A stretch of 60,003 nt of DNA from Acidobacteriota bacterium (GTDB lineage: Bacteria; Acidobacteriota; Terriglobia; UBA7540), in NCBI GenBank assembly GCA_021787735.1, contig JAJYLL010000014.1, positions 1-60,003 on the forward strand, read 5' to 3'. Positions 1 through 7,587 of this stretch are shown here, piece by piece; position 1 is the stretch's first letter; each line of letters begins with the position of its first letter. A model generated the notes under the pieces. That model worked only from the letters and a program-made list of their open reading frames with translations. It made no database searches and was not told where the DNA came from. A program made the translations under genes and the position numbers.

Positions 1-2
1 AC

Positions 3-371
3 CTTTATCTGCTCTACGGGCGCAAGCCTTGGGCCGTGCTCAAAGCGCTCTGCCCGGTGTTGTTGCTGGACGTGCTTTTCCCGCTGGGCCTGGTGGCTAT
101 GGGAATTGTGATTATCACCGGGGAAATGACTCGGCGGCCGCTCCTGGGCGTGGTGGTGTGCTATCTGGGCGCGACTCTGCGACAATGGAACTACAGGCAG
201 CGCCTGGAGCAGTTGGGCTTTGAACGCCGGCTTGGGACGTATCACTTTGCTGGCGCGGCGCTGTTTTCGCTGCTGCTGGTGAATTCCATGTGGGCGCACA
301 CGGTGGCGGGCGGCGTCCGCTGGAAGGGCCGCAGTTACCAGACTCTGGGCAAGGGATGGAAAACAGAATGA
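3..371 (+). CDS. Membrane glycosyltransferase, C-terminal part (cut by window edge)
   Basis: Open reading frame running in from the left edge and ending at TGA 369-371. Only the last ~122 residues are present. They contain two or three hydrophobic segments (around LLLDVLFPLGLVAMGIVII and LLGVVVCYLGATL), then a short amphipathic stretch and the ending VRWKGRSYQTL. A W-(K/R)-G-R-x-Y ending after a C-terminal membrane domain is common in family 2 glycosyltransferases acting on lipids (hopanoid, ceramide and carotenoid glucosyltransferase types). The catalytic domain lies outside the window, so donor and acceptor are unknown. The stop overlaps the ATG of the next gene (ATGA), which implies co-transcription with the pterin genes. 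Confidence 0.6.
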   Translation, partial: LYLLYGRKPWAVLKALCPVLLLDVLFPLGLVAMGIVIITGEMTRRPLLGVVVCYLGATLRQWNYRQRLEQLGFERRLGTYHFAGAALFSLLLVNSMWAHTVAGGVRWKGRSYQTLGKGWKTE

Positions 372-775
372 TCTACCTGACGCGGCGCGCGGAATTTTCA
401 GCATCGCATTACTACCACAATCCGGCCTTCAGCGCGGAAGAGAACCGGCGCATCTTCGGCAAGTGCAACAACCCGCACGGGCATGGGCACAACTACACCG
501 TTGAGGTGACGGTGGCGGGCGACGTGGACGACACCACCGGAATGGTGCTTGACCTGAAAGACTTGAAGGCCGTGCTGGAGTCTGAAGTGCTGCAACTGAT
601 GGACCACAAGTTTCTGAACAGGGAAGTTCCCGCGTTCGCCACAAAAATTCCCACCACAGAAAACATCGCCGTGGAAATCTGGAACCTGCTGGCGGCGAAA
701 CTTCCAAGCGGCCGCCTGCATCGAATCCGGTTATACGAAACGGATGACCTGTTCGTGGATTACTACGGGGACTGA
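368..775 (+). CDS. 6-pyruvoyltetrahydropterin synthase, copy 1
   Basis: 135 residues of the PTPS/QueD fold. This family converts 7,8-dihydroneopterin triphosphate, the GTP cyclohydrolase I product, to 6-pyruvoyltetrahydropterin or, in QueD, to 6-carboxytetrahydropterin. Zinc ligands are visible as FSASH near the N-terminus and HGHGHNY after FGKCNNP. The catalytic Cys sits in GKCN, then DHKFLN, PTTENIAVEIWN and a C-terminal YETDD. The FGKCNNPxGHGHNY block and the ending match animal PTPS more closely than E. coli QueD, where the Cys lies in a much shorter segment. The start is the ATG overlapping the upstream stop; an in-frame ATG at 356 is possible. It is followed by a one-base overlap (TGATG) with a second copy and then folE, so it probably serves a reduced pterin pathway rather than queuosine alone. 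Confidence 0.85.
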   Translation: MIYLTRRAEFSASHYYHNPAFSAEENRRIFGKCNNPHGHGHNYTVEVTVAGDVDDTTGMVLDLKDLKAVLESEVLQLMDHKFLNREVPAFATKIPTTENIAVEIWNLLAAKLPSGRLHRIRLYETDDLFVDYYGD

Positions 776-1233
776 TGGTTTCACTGACCAAGCGATACCG
801 GTTTTCAGCATCACACCGCCTGCATAACGAAGCACTGAGCGCGGCAGAAAACACCCGCGTCTTCGGCAAGTGCAACAGCCCTTACGGCCACGGGCACAAT
901 TACGTTGTGGAGGTGACGGTGCGCGGGCCTGTCGATCCATCAACCGGCATGGTGATGGACCTGGGGATGCTCGATCAGGCCGTCGAGCAGGAAGTGATCG
1001 ACCGGTTTGACCATACCTACCTGAACCTGGACGTCCCGAATTTTGAGGGAAAAGTGCCGACCACGGAAAACCTCTGCGTCGAGATTTACAACCTGCTCCG
1101 CTCAAGGCTTGGCGGCGCAAATGGAAGCGCGCGGCTTGAAAAAGTGCGGCTGGAAGAGACGAGCTCGAATTCGTTTGAGTACGCGGGAACGGCGGAAGAG
1201 AATCCTGGTTCGACTATGAGAGAAAAGAGATGA
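775..1233 (+). CDS. 6-pyruvoyltetrahydropterin synthase, copy 2
   Basis: 152 residues, clearly paralogous to the preceding gene: [52 protein letters not shown] and [12 protein letters not shown]. Zinc histidines and the catalytic Cys are kept. It differs in its C-terminus: the usual YETD becomes [11 protein letters not shown], followed by a ~15-residue polar tail. The change at the substrate-binding end could mean a different product or a heteromeric enzyme; that is inference. The start codon shares one base with the stop of copy 1, and the end overlaps folE by ATGA, so all three are translationally coupled. Confidence 0.85.
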   Translation: MVSLTKRYRFSASHRLHNEALSAAENTRVFGKCNSPYGHGHNYVVEVTVRGPVDPSTGMVMDLGMLDQAVEQEVIDRFDHTYLNLDVPNFEGKVPTTENLCVEIYNLLRSRLGGANGSARLEKVRLEETSSNSFEYAGTAEENPGSTMREKR

Positions 1234-1838
1234 AGACAAACCATAGATCAGCGGTGGCGGAGGCGGAGCGGCTGAAGACCCCCGACCGGTTGCAAGAAAC
1301 CGTGCGCGCTACGCTGCGCGAACTGGGCGAAGATCCGGACCGCGAAGGACTGCTGAAAACTCCCGAGCGCGTGGCAGAGTCATTGAGGTTCCTGACCAGC
1401 GGATACCACAAGGATGTGAAAAAGGTGCTGAACGACGCCGTCTATTCCGTTGCCTACGACGAGATGGTGATCGTGAAGGACATCGAGATTTTCAGCATGT
1501 GCGAGCACCACCTGTTGCCCTTCTTCGGGCGCTGCCACGTGGCCTATATTCCTACAAAAAAGGTGATCGGCCTGAGCAAAATTCCGCGCCTGGTGGATGT
1601 ATTCGCGCGGCGGCTGCAGATCCAGGAGCGGCTGACCAACCAGATTGCCGAGACCATTATGGAAGCCATCAAGCCGCAGGGCGTGGGCGTTATTATTGAA
1701 GCGAAACACCTTTGCATGATTATGCGCGGCGTGGAAAAACAGAATTCCGTTGCCGTGACCTCCGCCATGCTGGGGGCCTTCCGGGATGATGAGCAGACCC
1801 GCGCCGAATTCCTGAGGCTGGTGCGAGAACGGGCATAG
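1230..1838 (+). CDS. folE: GTP cyclohydrolase I
   Basis: 202 residues, the normal length. It catalyses GTP to 7,8-dihydroneopterin triphosphate, the entry step for folate, queuosine and biopterin. Zinc ligands are visible in [20 protein letters not shown] (Cys ~91, His ~94) and [10 protein letters not shown] (Cys ~162), with the family blocks [20 protein letters not shown] and SAMLGAF. The first ~25 residues are polar and variable. The ATG overlaps the stop of PTPS copy 2 (ATGA). Its position directly after two PTPS genes, with a short-chain dehydrogenase 165 bp downstream, suggests a dedicated pterin cofactor operon. Confidence 0.95.
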   Translation: MKTNHRSAVAEAERLKTPDRLQETVRATLRELGEDPDREGLLKTPERVAESLRFLTSGYHKDVKKVLNDAVYSVAYDEMVIVKDIEIFSMCEHHLLPFFGRCHVAYIPTKKVIGLSKIPRLVDVFARRLQIQERLTNQIAETIMEAIKPQGVGVIIEAKHLCMIMRGVEKQNSVAVTSAMLGAFRDDEQTRAEFLRLVRERA

Positions 1839-1885
1839 GAAATTGGAAGTAGGAAATAGGGAATAGGAGTTAGGTAACAGGGAAC
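1837..1885 (+). repeat. Degenerate heptamer tandem repeat (7 units)
   Basis: Seven consecutive 7-bp units of the form AGGRAAY: aggaaat, tggaagt, aggaaat, agggaat, aggagtt, aggtaac, agggaac. The array begins inside the folE stop codon and runs without interruption. The unit and register are directly visible. It resembles the short tandemly repeated heptamers known from cyanobacterial intergenic regions; whether it is the same class is not known. Confidence 0.75.
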
Positions 1886-1890
1886 AGACC

Positions 1891-1938
1891 CCTCACCCGC
1901 CCCGGCGCTGCGGGGCACCCTCTCCCCAGCGGAGAGGG
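1891..1938. repeat. REP-like double palindrome
   Basis: Two GC-rich hairpins follow each other. The first is gccccg/cggggc (1899-1904 with 1911-1916). The second is ccctctcc/ggagaggg (1918-1925 with 1931-1938), an 8-bp perfect stem with a 5-nt loop. The ccctcaccc...accctctcccc...ggagaggg layout is the pattern of REP-type palindromic elements seen between genes of many soil bacteria. It lies between folE and the SDR gene and may end or attenuate transcription of the pterin operon. No U-tract follows, so it is not a standard terminator. I saw no other copy in the window. Confidence 0.6.
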
Positions 1939-2003
1939 AAAACATTAAACAGCAGTAGCTTCCGGCGAGAGGAAAGTTTCGCTCATCTGCCCTTCGCGAG
2001 AAC

Positions 2004-2714
2004 ATGCCAAGACTGAAAAACAGAGTTGCAGTTGTGACGGGGGCAAGCCGTGGTATCGGTTTGGCGATTGCGGAGGCGCTGGCGCGCGCGGGCGCGGATG
2101 TAGTGCTGGTGGCGCGCAACTGCAAGGCGCTCGAGTCCGCGCGGAAAAAGCTGGGCGGCAAGGCGAGCACCGTTGCAGCGGATGTTTCGCGGCCGTCGGA
2201 CGTCGATCGCGTTTTCGCCCAGGTTAAAAGACGCCACGGCCGGCTTGACATCCTGGTGAACTGCGCGGGCGCTTTTACCTATAAGCCTTTTGTGGAAACC
2301 ACGCTTGAAGACTGGCAACGCAACATCGAAACCAACCTCGGCTCAGTTTTCCTGACCACGAAGGCGGCGCTTCCGCTGCTGGGCGCAAGCAAGCACGCGC
2401 ACCTGGTAAATATTCTTTCTACCTCAAGCCGGAACGCTTTTGAGAACTGCTCGGCCTACACGGCGGCCAAGTTCGGGGCGCTGGGCCTTACGCGCGTGCT
2501 ACGGAAAGAACTGCAGCCAAAGGGCATCCGGGTAACGGCCATCCTGCCGGGGTTGACTGATACGGAAATGCTGAAGGAGTTCGGATTTGACATTCCCCGG
2601 GACAAGGTGATGCAGCCGGAAGACGTTGCGAACGCCGTGCTTTCGGCCCTGGAACAGCCCGCGCGCACGGCCGTCCACGAAGTGCTGCTGCTGCCTTCGG
2701 CAGGGTCGGTCTGA
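2004..2714 (+). CDS. Short-chain dehydrogenase/reductase
   Basis: 236 residues of the classical SDR family. The Rossmann motif TGASRGIG is near residue 13, NCAG is near 86, and the catalytic Ser (ILSTSS) and YTAAK (Tyr-x3-Lys) near 150 are followed by ELQPKGIRVTAILPG. NAD(P)-dependent oxidoreductase, cytosolic. Substrate cannot be read from sequence. Because it follows folE and two PTPS genes, it could play the sepiapterin reductase role (reducing 6-pyruvoyltetrahydropterin), which is itself an SDR activity in animals and green sulfur bacteria; this is inference. An alternative is a 3-oxoacyl-ACP reductase-like enzyme. A repeat-rich 165-bp gap separates it from folE, so it may have its own promoter. 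Confidence 0.8.
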   Translation: MPRLKNRVAVVTGASRGIGLAIAEALARAGADVVLVARNCKALESARKKLGGKASTVAADVSRPSDVDRVFAQVKRRHGRLDILVNCAGAFTYKPFVETTLEDWQRNIETNLGSVFLTTKAALPLLGASKHAHLVNILSTSSRNAFENCSAYTAAKFGALGLTRVLRKELQPKGIRVTAILPGLTDTEMLKEFGFDIPRDKVMQPEDVANAVLSALEQPARTAVHEVLLLPSAGSV

Positions 2715-2756
2715 TTAACGGCTCTATAGAAGGCCAAATACTAGGATGGCAGTCAG

Positions 2757-3017
2757 TTGGGCAGGAAAAAGAAATCCGGTTTGAAGCGTATTCGAAGCAG
2801 TAGCCTTCTGCTGGCCCTTCTGGGTGCGATAATTGTCCTCTGGGGCCTTACCAGCTTCGATTTCTTTGGCTACAATCCGCCTCTGATCATCGGCAGTTCA
2901 ATCTTGTGCATTGGCCTCTTTACGTTATTACGCCGCAAAGGCGGCTACGACGACTTTGAGGAGGGTGACGACCCCGCTGACGATCACTTGCAGAAGGAAC
3001 CCCAGGGCACGGGATAA
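2757..3017 (+). CDS. Small two-helix membrane protein, unknown
   Basis: 86 residues starting at TTG 2757, with aggatgg about 7 nt upstream as ribosome binding site; the nearest upstream ATG (2746) is out of frame. The N-terminus is strongly basic (GRKKKSGLKR). Two hydrophobic segments follow (SSLLLALLGAIIVLWGL and PLIIGSSILCIGLFTLL), then RRK and an acidic, hydrophilic tail (DDFEEGDDPADD). This layout predicts a small inner-membrane protein with both ends in the cytoplasm. Family not recognised. It lies between the SDR gene and rpsO. Confidence 0.6.
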   Translation: MGRKKKSGLKRIRSSSLLLALLGAIIVLWGLTSFDFFGYNPPLIIGSSILCIGLFTLLRRKGGYDDFEEGDDPADDHLQKEPQGTG

Positions 3018-3081
3018 TGCCGTCCTGCGGGCCTTCGGCCGAGGCAGTTCCGTATTTCGGGCACTTTTCTTTGCCAAACCT

Positions 3082-3111
3082 TTGCCAAATTGACAAAAAC
3101 AATGCTATGCT
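3082..3111 (+). promoter_or_regulatory. Candidate rpsO promoter
   Basis: TTGCCA (3082-3087), an 18-bp spacer and TATGCT (3106-3111), about 50 bp upstream of the rpsO start. The -35 falls within a direct repeat tttgccaaa (3070-3078 and 3081-3089, 11-bp period). A TTGACA at 3090-3095 has no good -10 at normal spacing. Confidence 0.4.
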
Positions 3112-3160
3112 GATCGATGAAAATGTGGGAGAAATTGTCGGAAACGAGGAGAATTGACGG

Positions 3161-3430
3161 ATGGCGTTAACCCCGGATTCAAAGTCACAGATTATCGCGA
3201 ACTTTAAGGTTCATGCTTCGGATACGGGTTCGCCAGAGGTGCAGGTTGCAATCCTGACAGAGCGCATCTCTTACCTGACCGAGCATTTTCGCGTTCATCG
3301 GAAAGATCATGCTTCACGACGGGGCCTGCTGACGATGGTCAGCAAACGGAAGCGTCTGCTTGAGTACCTGCGGCGGCACAATGCCGATCGTTACAAGCAG
3401 GTGATTGATCGGTTAGGGATCCGCAAATAA
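3161..3430 (+). CDS. rpsO: 30S ribosomal protein S15
   Basis: 89 residues, the standard length. S15 is a primary 16S rRNA-binding protein of the small-subunit platform. The sequence carries the family signatures: [43 protein letters not shown], here read as two adjoining blocks, then [11 protein letters not shown] and a C-terminal [19 protein letters not shown] about 10 nt upstream supports the ATG. It is followed by a terminator and then pnp, the usual rpsO-pnp order. In many bacteria S15 and PNPase are each autoregulated through their leaders. Confidence 0.97.
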   Translation: MALTPDSKSQIIANFKVHASDTGSPEVQVAILTERISYLTEHFRVHRKDHASRRGLLTMVSKRKRLLEYLRRHNADRYKQVIDRLGIRK

Positions 3431-3487
3431 AGCGGTTGTGGCAGAAAGCAAAGAGAAACTGGGTCAAACTGCCCCTACAGGTCTGAG

Positions 3488-3521
3488 CGACCCCCGGCTG
3501 GAGTGCCACGGGTCGTTTTTT
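3488..3521 (+). terminator. Rho-independent terminator after rpsO
   Basis: Stem cgaccc (3488-3493) with gggtcg (3510-3515), an inner ggc/gcc pairing, then six T (3516-3521). It lies 57 bp after the rpsO stop and separates it from pnp. Confidence 0.75.
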
Positions 3522-3726
3522 GCTTAATTGGGGGGCCTGCCGAGTGGCAGTGTCCCCGGTTGTTTTGAACTACCCCGCCTCGGTCCACACTCCCATACGT
3601 TAGTGAACAAAGGCTATCTGAAGTCCCTGCCGCGCAGGGCTGGCAACCGGAGATGATTCCGGAGTGCTTGTCGAGAGCAAAGTGGAGGGGCACAATCAAG
3701 CCAGCGAGATTCGGAGGATAAAATAA

Positions 3727-5871
3727 ATGGAGCAGGTCAACATCCCACTGGGAGGAAGCACACTTTCAATTGAGGTCGGCAAGGTCGCCAAGCAGTCGAA
3801 TGGCTCGGCTTTTGTGCGTTACGGCGATACGGTCGTGCTGGCAACGGCGTGTTCAGCAAAGCCGCGCGAAGGGATTGATTTCTTTCCGCTGACAGTGGAT
3901 TACCGCGAGTATACGTATGCGGCCGGGAAGATTCCCGGCGGATTTTTCAAGCGTGAAGGGCGCCCGACGGAAAAAGAGATTATCAGCAGCCGGCTGATCG
4001 ACCGTCCGGTGCGGCCCATGTTTCCCGATGGGTACAAGGACGAAACCCAGGTGATTGCCATGGTGCTTTCGGCGGACACCGACAACAACCCGGACATCAT
4101 CGGACTGGTAGCAGGCGCGGCTGCGCTCTATCTTTCCGACATTCCGTTCCCGACGCCGGTGGCGGCGGTCCGCGTGGGCCTGGTGGATGGCCACCTGGTC
4201 ACCAATCCAACTTACAGCGAAATCAAGAACAGCCTGCTGAACATGGTAGTGGCGGGCAGCGAAGACTCCATCGTGATGGTGGAAGCCGGCGCCACGGAGG
4301 TTTCCGAGGAAACCATCAACGACGCCATCCAGTATGCGCACGGAGAAATCAAGAAGATCGTCGCGATGGAAAAAGAGCTGTTCCAGAAGCTGGGGCTCAA
4401 GAAGCGGGAGTTTGTTACGCCTGAGTTCGATAAGGCCATCGAGAAGGAAGTCCGCGAGAAAGTGGAATCCAACCTTCGCGAGGCCATGAACACCTCGAAA
4501 TACGCCAAGCTGGAAAGCCAGAACAAGATTTCCGAACTCAAGGAATCGCTACTGTCAAGCTATCCCGAAGCCGATGAAGATAAGCTCAAGAAGGTGGGCG
4601 AAGCTTTTGAGCGTCTGGAAGAGCGTGTCTTCCGCGAGGACACGCTGCTGAAGCGCCAGCGGCCTGACCGGCGCGCATTTGACCAGGTCCGCCCGATCAG
4701 TTGCGAGGTCGGCCTGCTGCCGCGCACTCACGGTTCGGCGCTGTTCACACGCGGTGAGACGCAAGCGCTGGTGACGGCAACGCTCGGCACCGCCGAAGAC
4801 CAGCAGCGCCTCGACGTGCTGGAAGGCGAGTCGTTCAAGCGCTTCATGCTGCACTACAACTTCCCGCCCTTCAGCGTGGGCGAGGTAGGGTTCCTGCGTG
4901 GCCCGGGCCGGCGTGAAATCGGGCACGGCGCCCTGGCCGAACGGTCTCTCTCTGCGGTGGTTCCTGATGAGGGAATTTTCCCTTACACCGTGCGCGTGGT
5001 TTCTGACATTCTGGAGTCCAACGGTTCTTCATCTATGGCGAGCGTCTGCGGCGGCTGCCTGGCCCTGATGGACGCCGGTGTGCCAATCAAGGCGCCCGTG
5101 GCTGGAATCGCCATGGGACTGGTGAAGGAGGGTGATAAGTACGCCATCCTTACTGATATTGCCGGCGCTGAAGACCATTATGGCGATATGGATTTCAAGG
5201 TGGCCGGCACAAAGGACGGCATCACCGCTCTCCAGATGGACATTAAGGTCAGCGGCATCACGCCGCAGATCATGGCGGAGGCGCTCTCACAGGCGAAAGC
5301 CGCACGGCTTTACATCCTGGAGAAGATGCTTGGTGCTTTGCCCGAATCTCGCGCCAAGATTTCGGCTTATGCGCCGCACATCCACACCATCCACATCAAT
5401 CCGGCCAAGATCGGTGAACTGATCGGCCCCGGCGGCAAAGTGATCCGCGGGATCGTTGAGCAAACCGGTGCCAAGATCGACGTCGAAAACGACGGGCGGG
5501 TAAATGTGGCGGCCGTAGATGAATCTTCCGCCAGCAAGGCGCTGAAGATCATCAAGGACATGATGGCGGAACCCGAACTCAACAAGACTTATCTTGGCAA
5601 AGTGGTCCGCCTGGCGGATTTCGGCGCCTTCGTCGAAATCTTCCCCGGCACCGACGGCCTGCTGCACATCAGCGAGGTTGCGGAGCATCGCATTCGCGAC
5701 ATTCGCGATGAGCTGAAGGAAGGCGACCAGTTGCTGGTGAAGGTGATTTCGATTGAGGGCAACAAGATCCGTCTTTCCCGCAAGGCTGTGCTGCGCGAGC
5801 AGCGGCAGAAGGCCGAGAAGGAAGGCGGCCAGCAACAAGGGAGCGTTGAGCACTCTCACGAGATAAGCTAG
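3727..5871 (+). CDS. pnp: Polyribonucleotide nucleotidyltransferase (PNPase)
   Basis: 714 residues, full length. This trimeric 3'-5' phosphorolytic exoribonuclease releases nucleoside diphosphates and takes part in mRNA decay. First RNase PH domain begins RYGDTVVLATACSAKPREG and contains GGFFKREGRPTEKEI. An all-helical linker lies around residues 220-310. The second RNase PH core has RTHGSALFTRGETQALVTAT and SSMASVCGGCLALMDAGVP. The KH domain (~550-612) has IGELIGPGGKVI; the S1 domain (~620-690) has GKVVRLADFGAFVEIFPG and GLLHISEV. A ggagg element lies about 9 nt before ATG. The 205-bp leader after the rpsO terminator could hold autoregulatory structure. Confidence 0.97.
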   Translation: MEQVNIPLGGSTLSIEVGKVAKQSNGSAFVRYGDTVVLATACSAKPREGIDFFPLTVDYREYTYAAGKIPGGFFKREGRPTEKEIISSRLIDRPVRPMFPDGYKDETQVIAMVLSADTDNNPDIIGLVAGAAALYLSDIPFPTPVAAVRVGLVDGHLVTNPTYSEIKNSLLNMVVAGSEDSIVMVEAGATEVSEETINDAIQYAHGEIKKIVAMEKELFQKLGLKKREFVTPEFDKAIEKEVREKVESNLREAMNTSKYAKLESQNKISELKESLLSSYPEADEDKLKKVGEAFERLEERVFREDTLLKRQRPDRRAFDQVRPISCEVGLLPRTHGSALFTRGETQALVTATLGTAEDQQRLDVLEGESFKRFMLHYNFPPFSVGEVGFLRGPGRREIGHGALAERSLSAVVPDEGIFPYTVRVVSDILESNGSSSMASVCGGCLALMDAGVPIKAPVAGIAMGLVKEGDKYAILTDIAGAEDHYGDMDFKVAGTKDGITALQMDIKVSGITPQIMAEALSQAKAARLYILEKMLGALPESRAKISAYAPHIHTIHINPAKIGELIGPGGKVIRGIVEQTGAKIDVENDGRVNVAAVDESSASKALKIIKDMMAEPELNKTYLGKVVRLADFGAFVEIFPGTDGLLHISEVAEHRIRDIRDELKEGDQLLVKVISIEGNKIRLSRKAVLREQRQKAEKEGGQQQGSVEHSHEIS

Positions 5872-5896
5872 GCTTCCTTAGACCGGGTTACTCACG

Positions 5897-5942
5897 GCTG
5901 CCGGCGAAAAGATGAATGCTTCTCGCCGGCAGCTCTTGTTTT
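5897..5942 (+). terminator. Rho-independent terminator after pnp
   Basis: Perfect 11-bp stem gctgccggcga (5897-5907) with tcgccggcagc (5923-5933), followed by the T-rich tcttgtttt. It lies 26 bp after the pnp stop. Confidence 0.85.
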
Positions 5943-6143
5943 ATGGCGCCGATTGCTGTGGCTCTTCGTGCTTGTCTTCGGGTCAGAAAAGAGAACATTT
6001 GCGGCGTGGTGAGCGTATTCCCTTGTGTAGGGATTTCTCCGGGTCGTTTGTGGCCCGGGTCAGCCCAACGCGGCGGGCAGTGAGCCTCTGTGATCTCGGG
6101 GGTTATGTTTTTGGAAAGAATGCACGCCCGGCCGCGCACTGGC

Positions 6144-6172
6144 TTGACACACGACTTCGAGTTCCTTAGCAT
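6144..6172 (+). promoter_or_regulatory. Promoter of the STAS gene
   Basis: Perfect -35 TTGACA (6144-6149), 17-bp spacer and -10 TAGCAT (6167-6172, 4 of 6). It is placed about 30 bp before the STAS start. Confidence 0.55.
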
Positions 6173-6203
6173 GTTTTTATAAGAGTTTTTGAGATCCCAC
6201 ATC

Positions 6204-6566
6204 ATGGACATAACCATTGATTCGCACAATGACGTGATGATTTTGCGGCTGCAGGGCAGGTTCCTGGCAGGTAAGGACGGACCCTTGTGCCGCCAGGCGG
6301 TCAAGGACTTGATCGATTCCGGGAAGCGCAAGCTGCTCCTCGATTTTTCCGGCGTGCCCTACATTGATTCGACGGGCTTGGGATTCCTGGCCGGTTGCCG
6401 TGCCGCGGCGCAGCAGGCTGGCACGCTACTGGTGCTTGCATCGCTTTGTGAACGGGTTCGGCGCGTGCTGGACGAGGTCAATCTTTCCGAATATTTTGAG
6501 ATTGCTGACGACGAGGCCCGCGGGATCGCCCGGCTAGACGTCATATCCGCATCGTCCGCATCCTGA
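6204..6566 (+). CDS. STAS-domain anti-sigma factor antagonist
   Basis: 120 residues. The fold pattern is that of SpoIIAA/RsbV: an N-terminal strand MDITIDSHNDVMILRLQGRF, a central LLLDFSGVPYIDSTGLGFL with the conserved phosphorylatable Ser of DSTGLG, then a C-terminal helix region. In the known system the unphosphorylated protein binds an anti-sigma kinase and frees a sigma factor. No kinase or phosphatase partner gene is in the window. ATG 6204 is preferred; an in-frame TTG at 6189 would add five residues. A PilZ gene follows 188 bp downstream, so a signalling context is likely. Confidence 0.85.
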   Translation: MDITIDSHNDVMILRLQGRFLAGKDGPLCRQAVKDLIDSGKRKLLLDFSGVPYIDSTGLGFLAGCRAAAQQAGTLLVLASLCERVRRVLDEVNLSEYFEIADDEARGIARLDVISASSAS

Positions 6567-6754
6567 CCGCCGCTGCTTAGACCATTCGCACAACGGTTTC
6601 CTGTTGATGCGGGCCGAGGCCTGCCAATCTTTGCGCTCGCCCTCCGGGGCTCATCTTTTTCCCCCAATCAGCCGATTTCCATAAGCATGGAAAGCGTGGC
6701 CCGGAAGTTTGCGGGTGGCACGCAAACGGGAGCGGATGTTGCCGGAATCGGCCC

Positions 6755-7555
6755 ATGCTGGAAGATCTGAAACGACGGACAGAGCGCGTGCTGGCGCCCG
6801 TTCGCATACGGGTTATCGGGAACGACGTATCGGGTGTATCGTTCAGTGAAGAGACCGTGACCGTCAGCTTCAGCGCGGGCGGAGCCCGCATCAGCCTGAC
6901 TCATCCTCTCCTGCCTGATGACGTTATCCTCATCAAGAACCTGGCGAATAACATCGAGGAAGAGTTCCGGGTTGTCGGCGCGTTCCAGCAGGTGATTGGC
7001 GACAGGCGCGAATGGGGCGTGGAGGCGCTGAATCCCGAGAGCGGCATCTGGGGAATCCGCTATACGCCGCCGACGGAAGGTGTGCAGCCCAAGGTGCTGA
7101 TCGAGTGCGGCGCCTGCAAGAGCGCCATGCAAAGCCCGCTTTCCAGCATCGAATATGACGTGCTGCTGGCAACCGGCCTGATCTCGCGCCACTGCGACCG
7201 CTGCAAGGAAACTACGCGCTGGAAACCCAGCGAGCAGCCGGTGACATCCGAGATGATCCGGCAAAGCCGCCAGGCTGCGCCGCCTGCCACCGAGCGGCGC
7301 AAATCCCGGCGGTTGAACCTTGTGATGCGCCTGCGCGTCCGCAACAACTGGGGAGTGGTGGATATTGCTGAGACCCGCAATGTCTCCAAAGGCGGGCTAT
7401 GCTTTCTGACCAATAAGATCTTCAACGTGGGCGACGAAATCTACATTACGCTGCCCTTTGCCGATAACCAGACCCCGGTGGAGACACCGGCCAGAGTGGT
7501 ATGGACGAGACTGGCTGAAGACGGCCGATATTACGGAGCCTGCTACCTGAAATAA
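6755..7555 (+). CDS. PilZ-domain protein with a CxxC...CxxC insert
   Basis: 266 residues. The C-terminal third is a PilZ domain, a cyclic-di-GMP receptor: RxxxR in ERRKSRR near residue 182, then NVSKGG matching (D/N)xSxxG near residue 211, and a final ARVVWTR...YYGACYL strand. The N-terminal ~110 residues are beta-rich with a GVSF and a REWGVEAL element and may be a degenerate YcgR/PilZN-like domain. Between them are two cysteine pairs, CGAC and CDRC, about 29 residues apart, like a zinc knuckle. No membrane segment or signal peptide. It probably links c-di-GMP to surface or transcription behaviour. Gene stands alone after the STAS gene. Confidence 0.8.
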   Translation: MLEDLKRRTERVLAPVRIRVIGNDVSGVSFSEETVTVSFSAGGARISLTHPLLPDDVILIKNLANNIEEEFRVVGAFQQVIGDRREWGVEALNPESGIWGIRYTPPTEGVQPKVLIECGACKSAMQSPLSSIEYDVLLATGLISRHCDRCKETTRWKPSEQPVTSEMIRQSRQAAPPATERRKSRRLNLVMRLRVRNNWGVVDIAETRNVSKGGLCFLTNKIFNVGDEIYITLPFADNQTPVETPARVVWTRLAEDGRYYGACYLK

Positions 7556-7587
7556 TCTCCGCAGGGGCCTTGTTCAGCATCCGCCTG

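Larger units (their letters stand above)
5872..6203. other. Intergenic region, pnp to STAS gene
   Basis: About 330 bp holding the pnp terminator (5897-5942) and a good promoter near its end (6144-6172). Between them I see no convincing gene. Confidence 0.6.

Noticed and set aside
5912..6169. 85-codon frame after pnp
   Set aside because: It begins within the pnp terminator hairpin and lacks a ribosome site.
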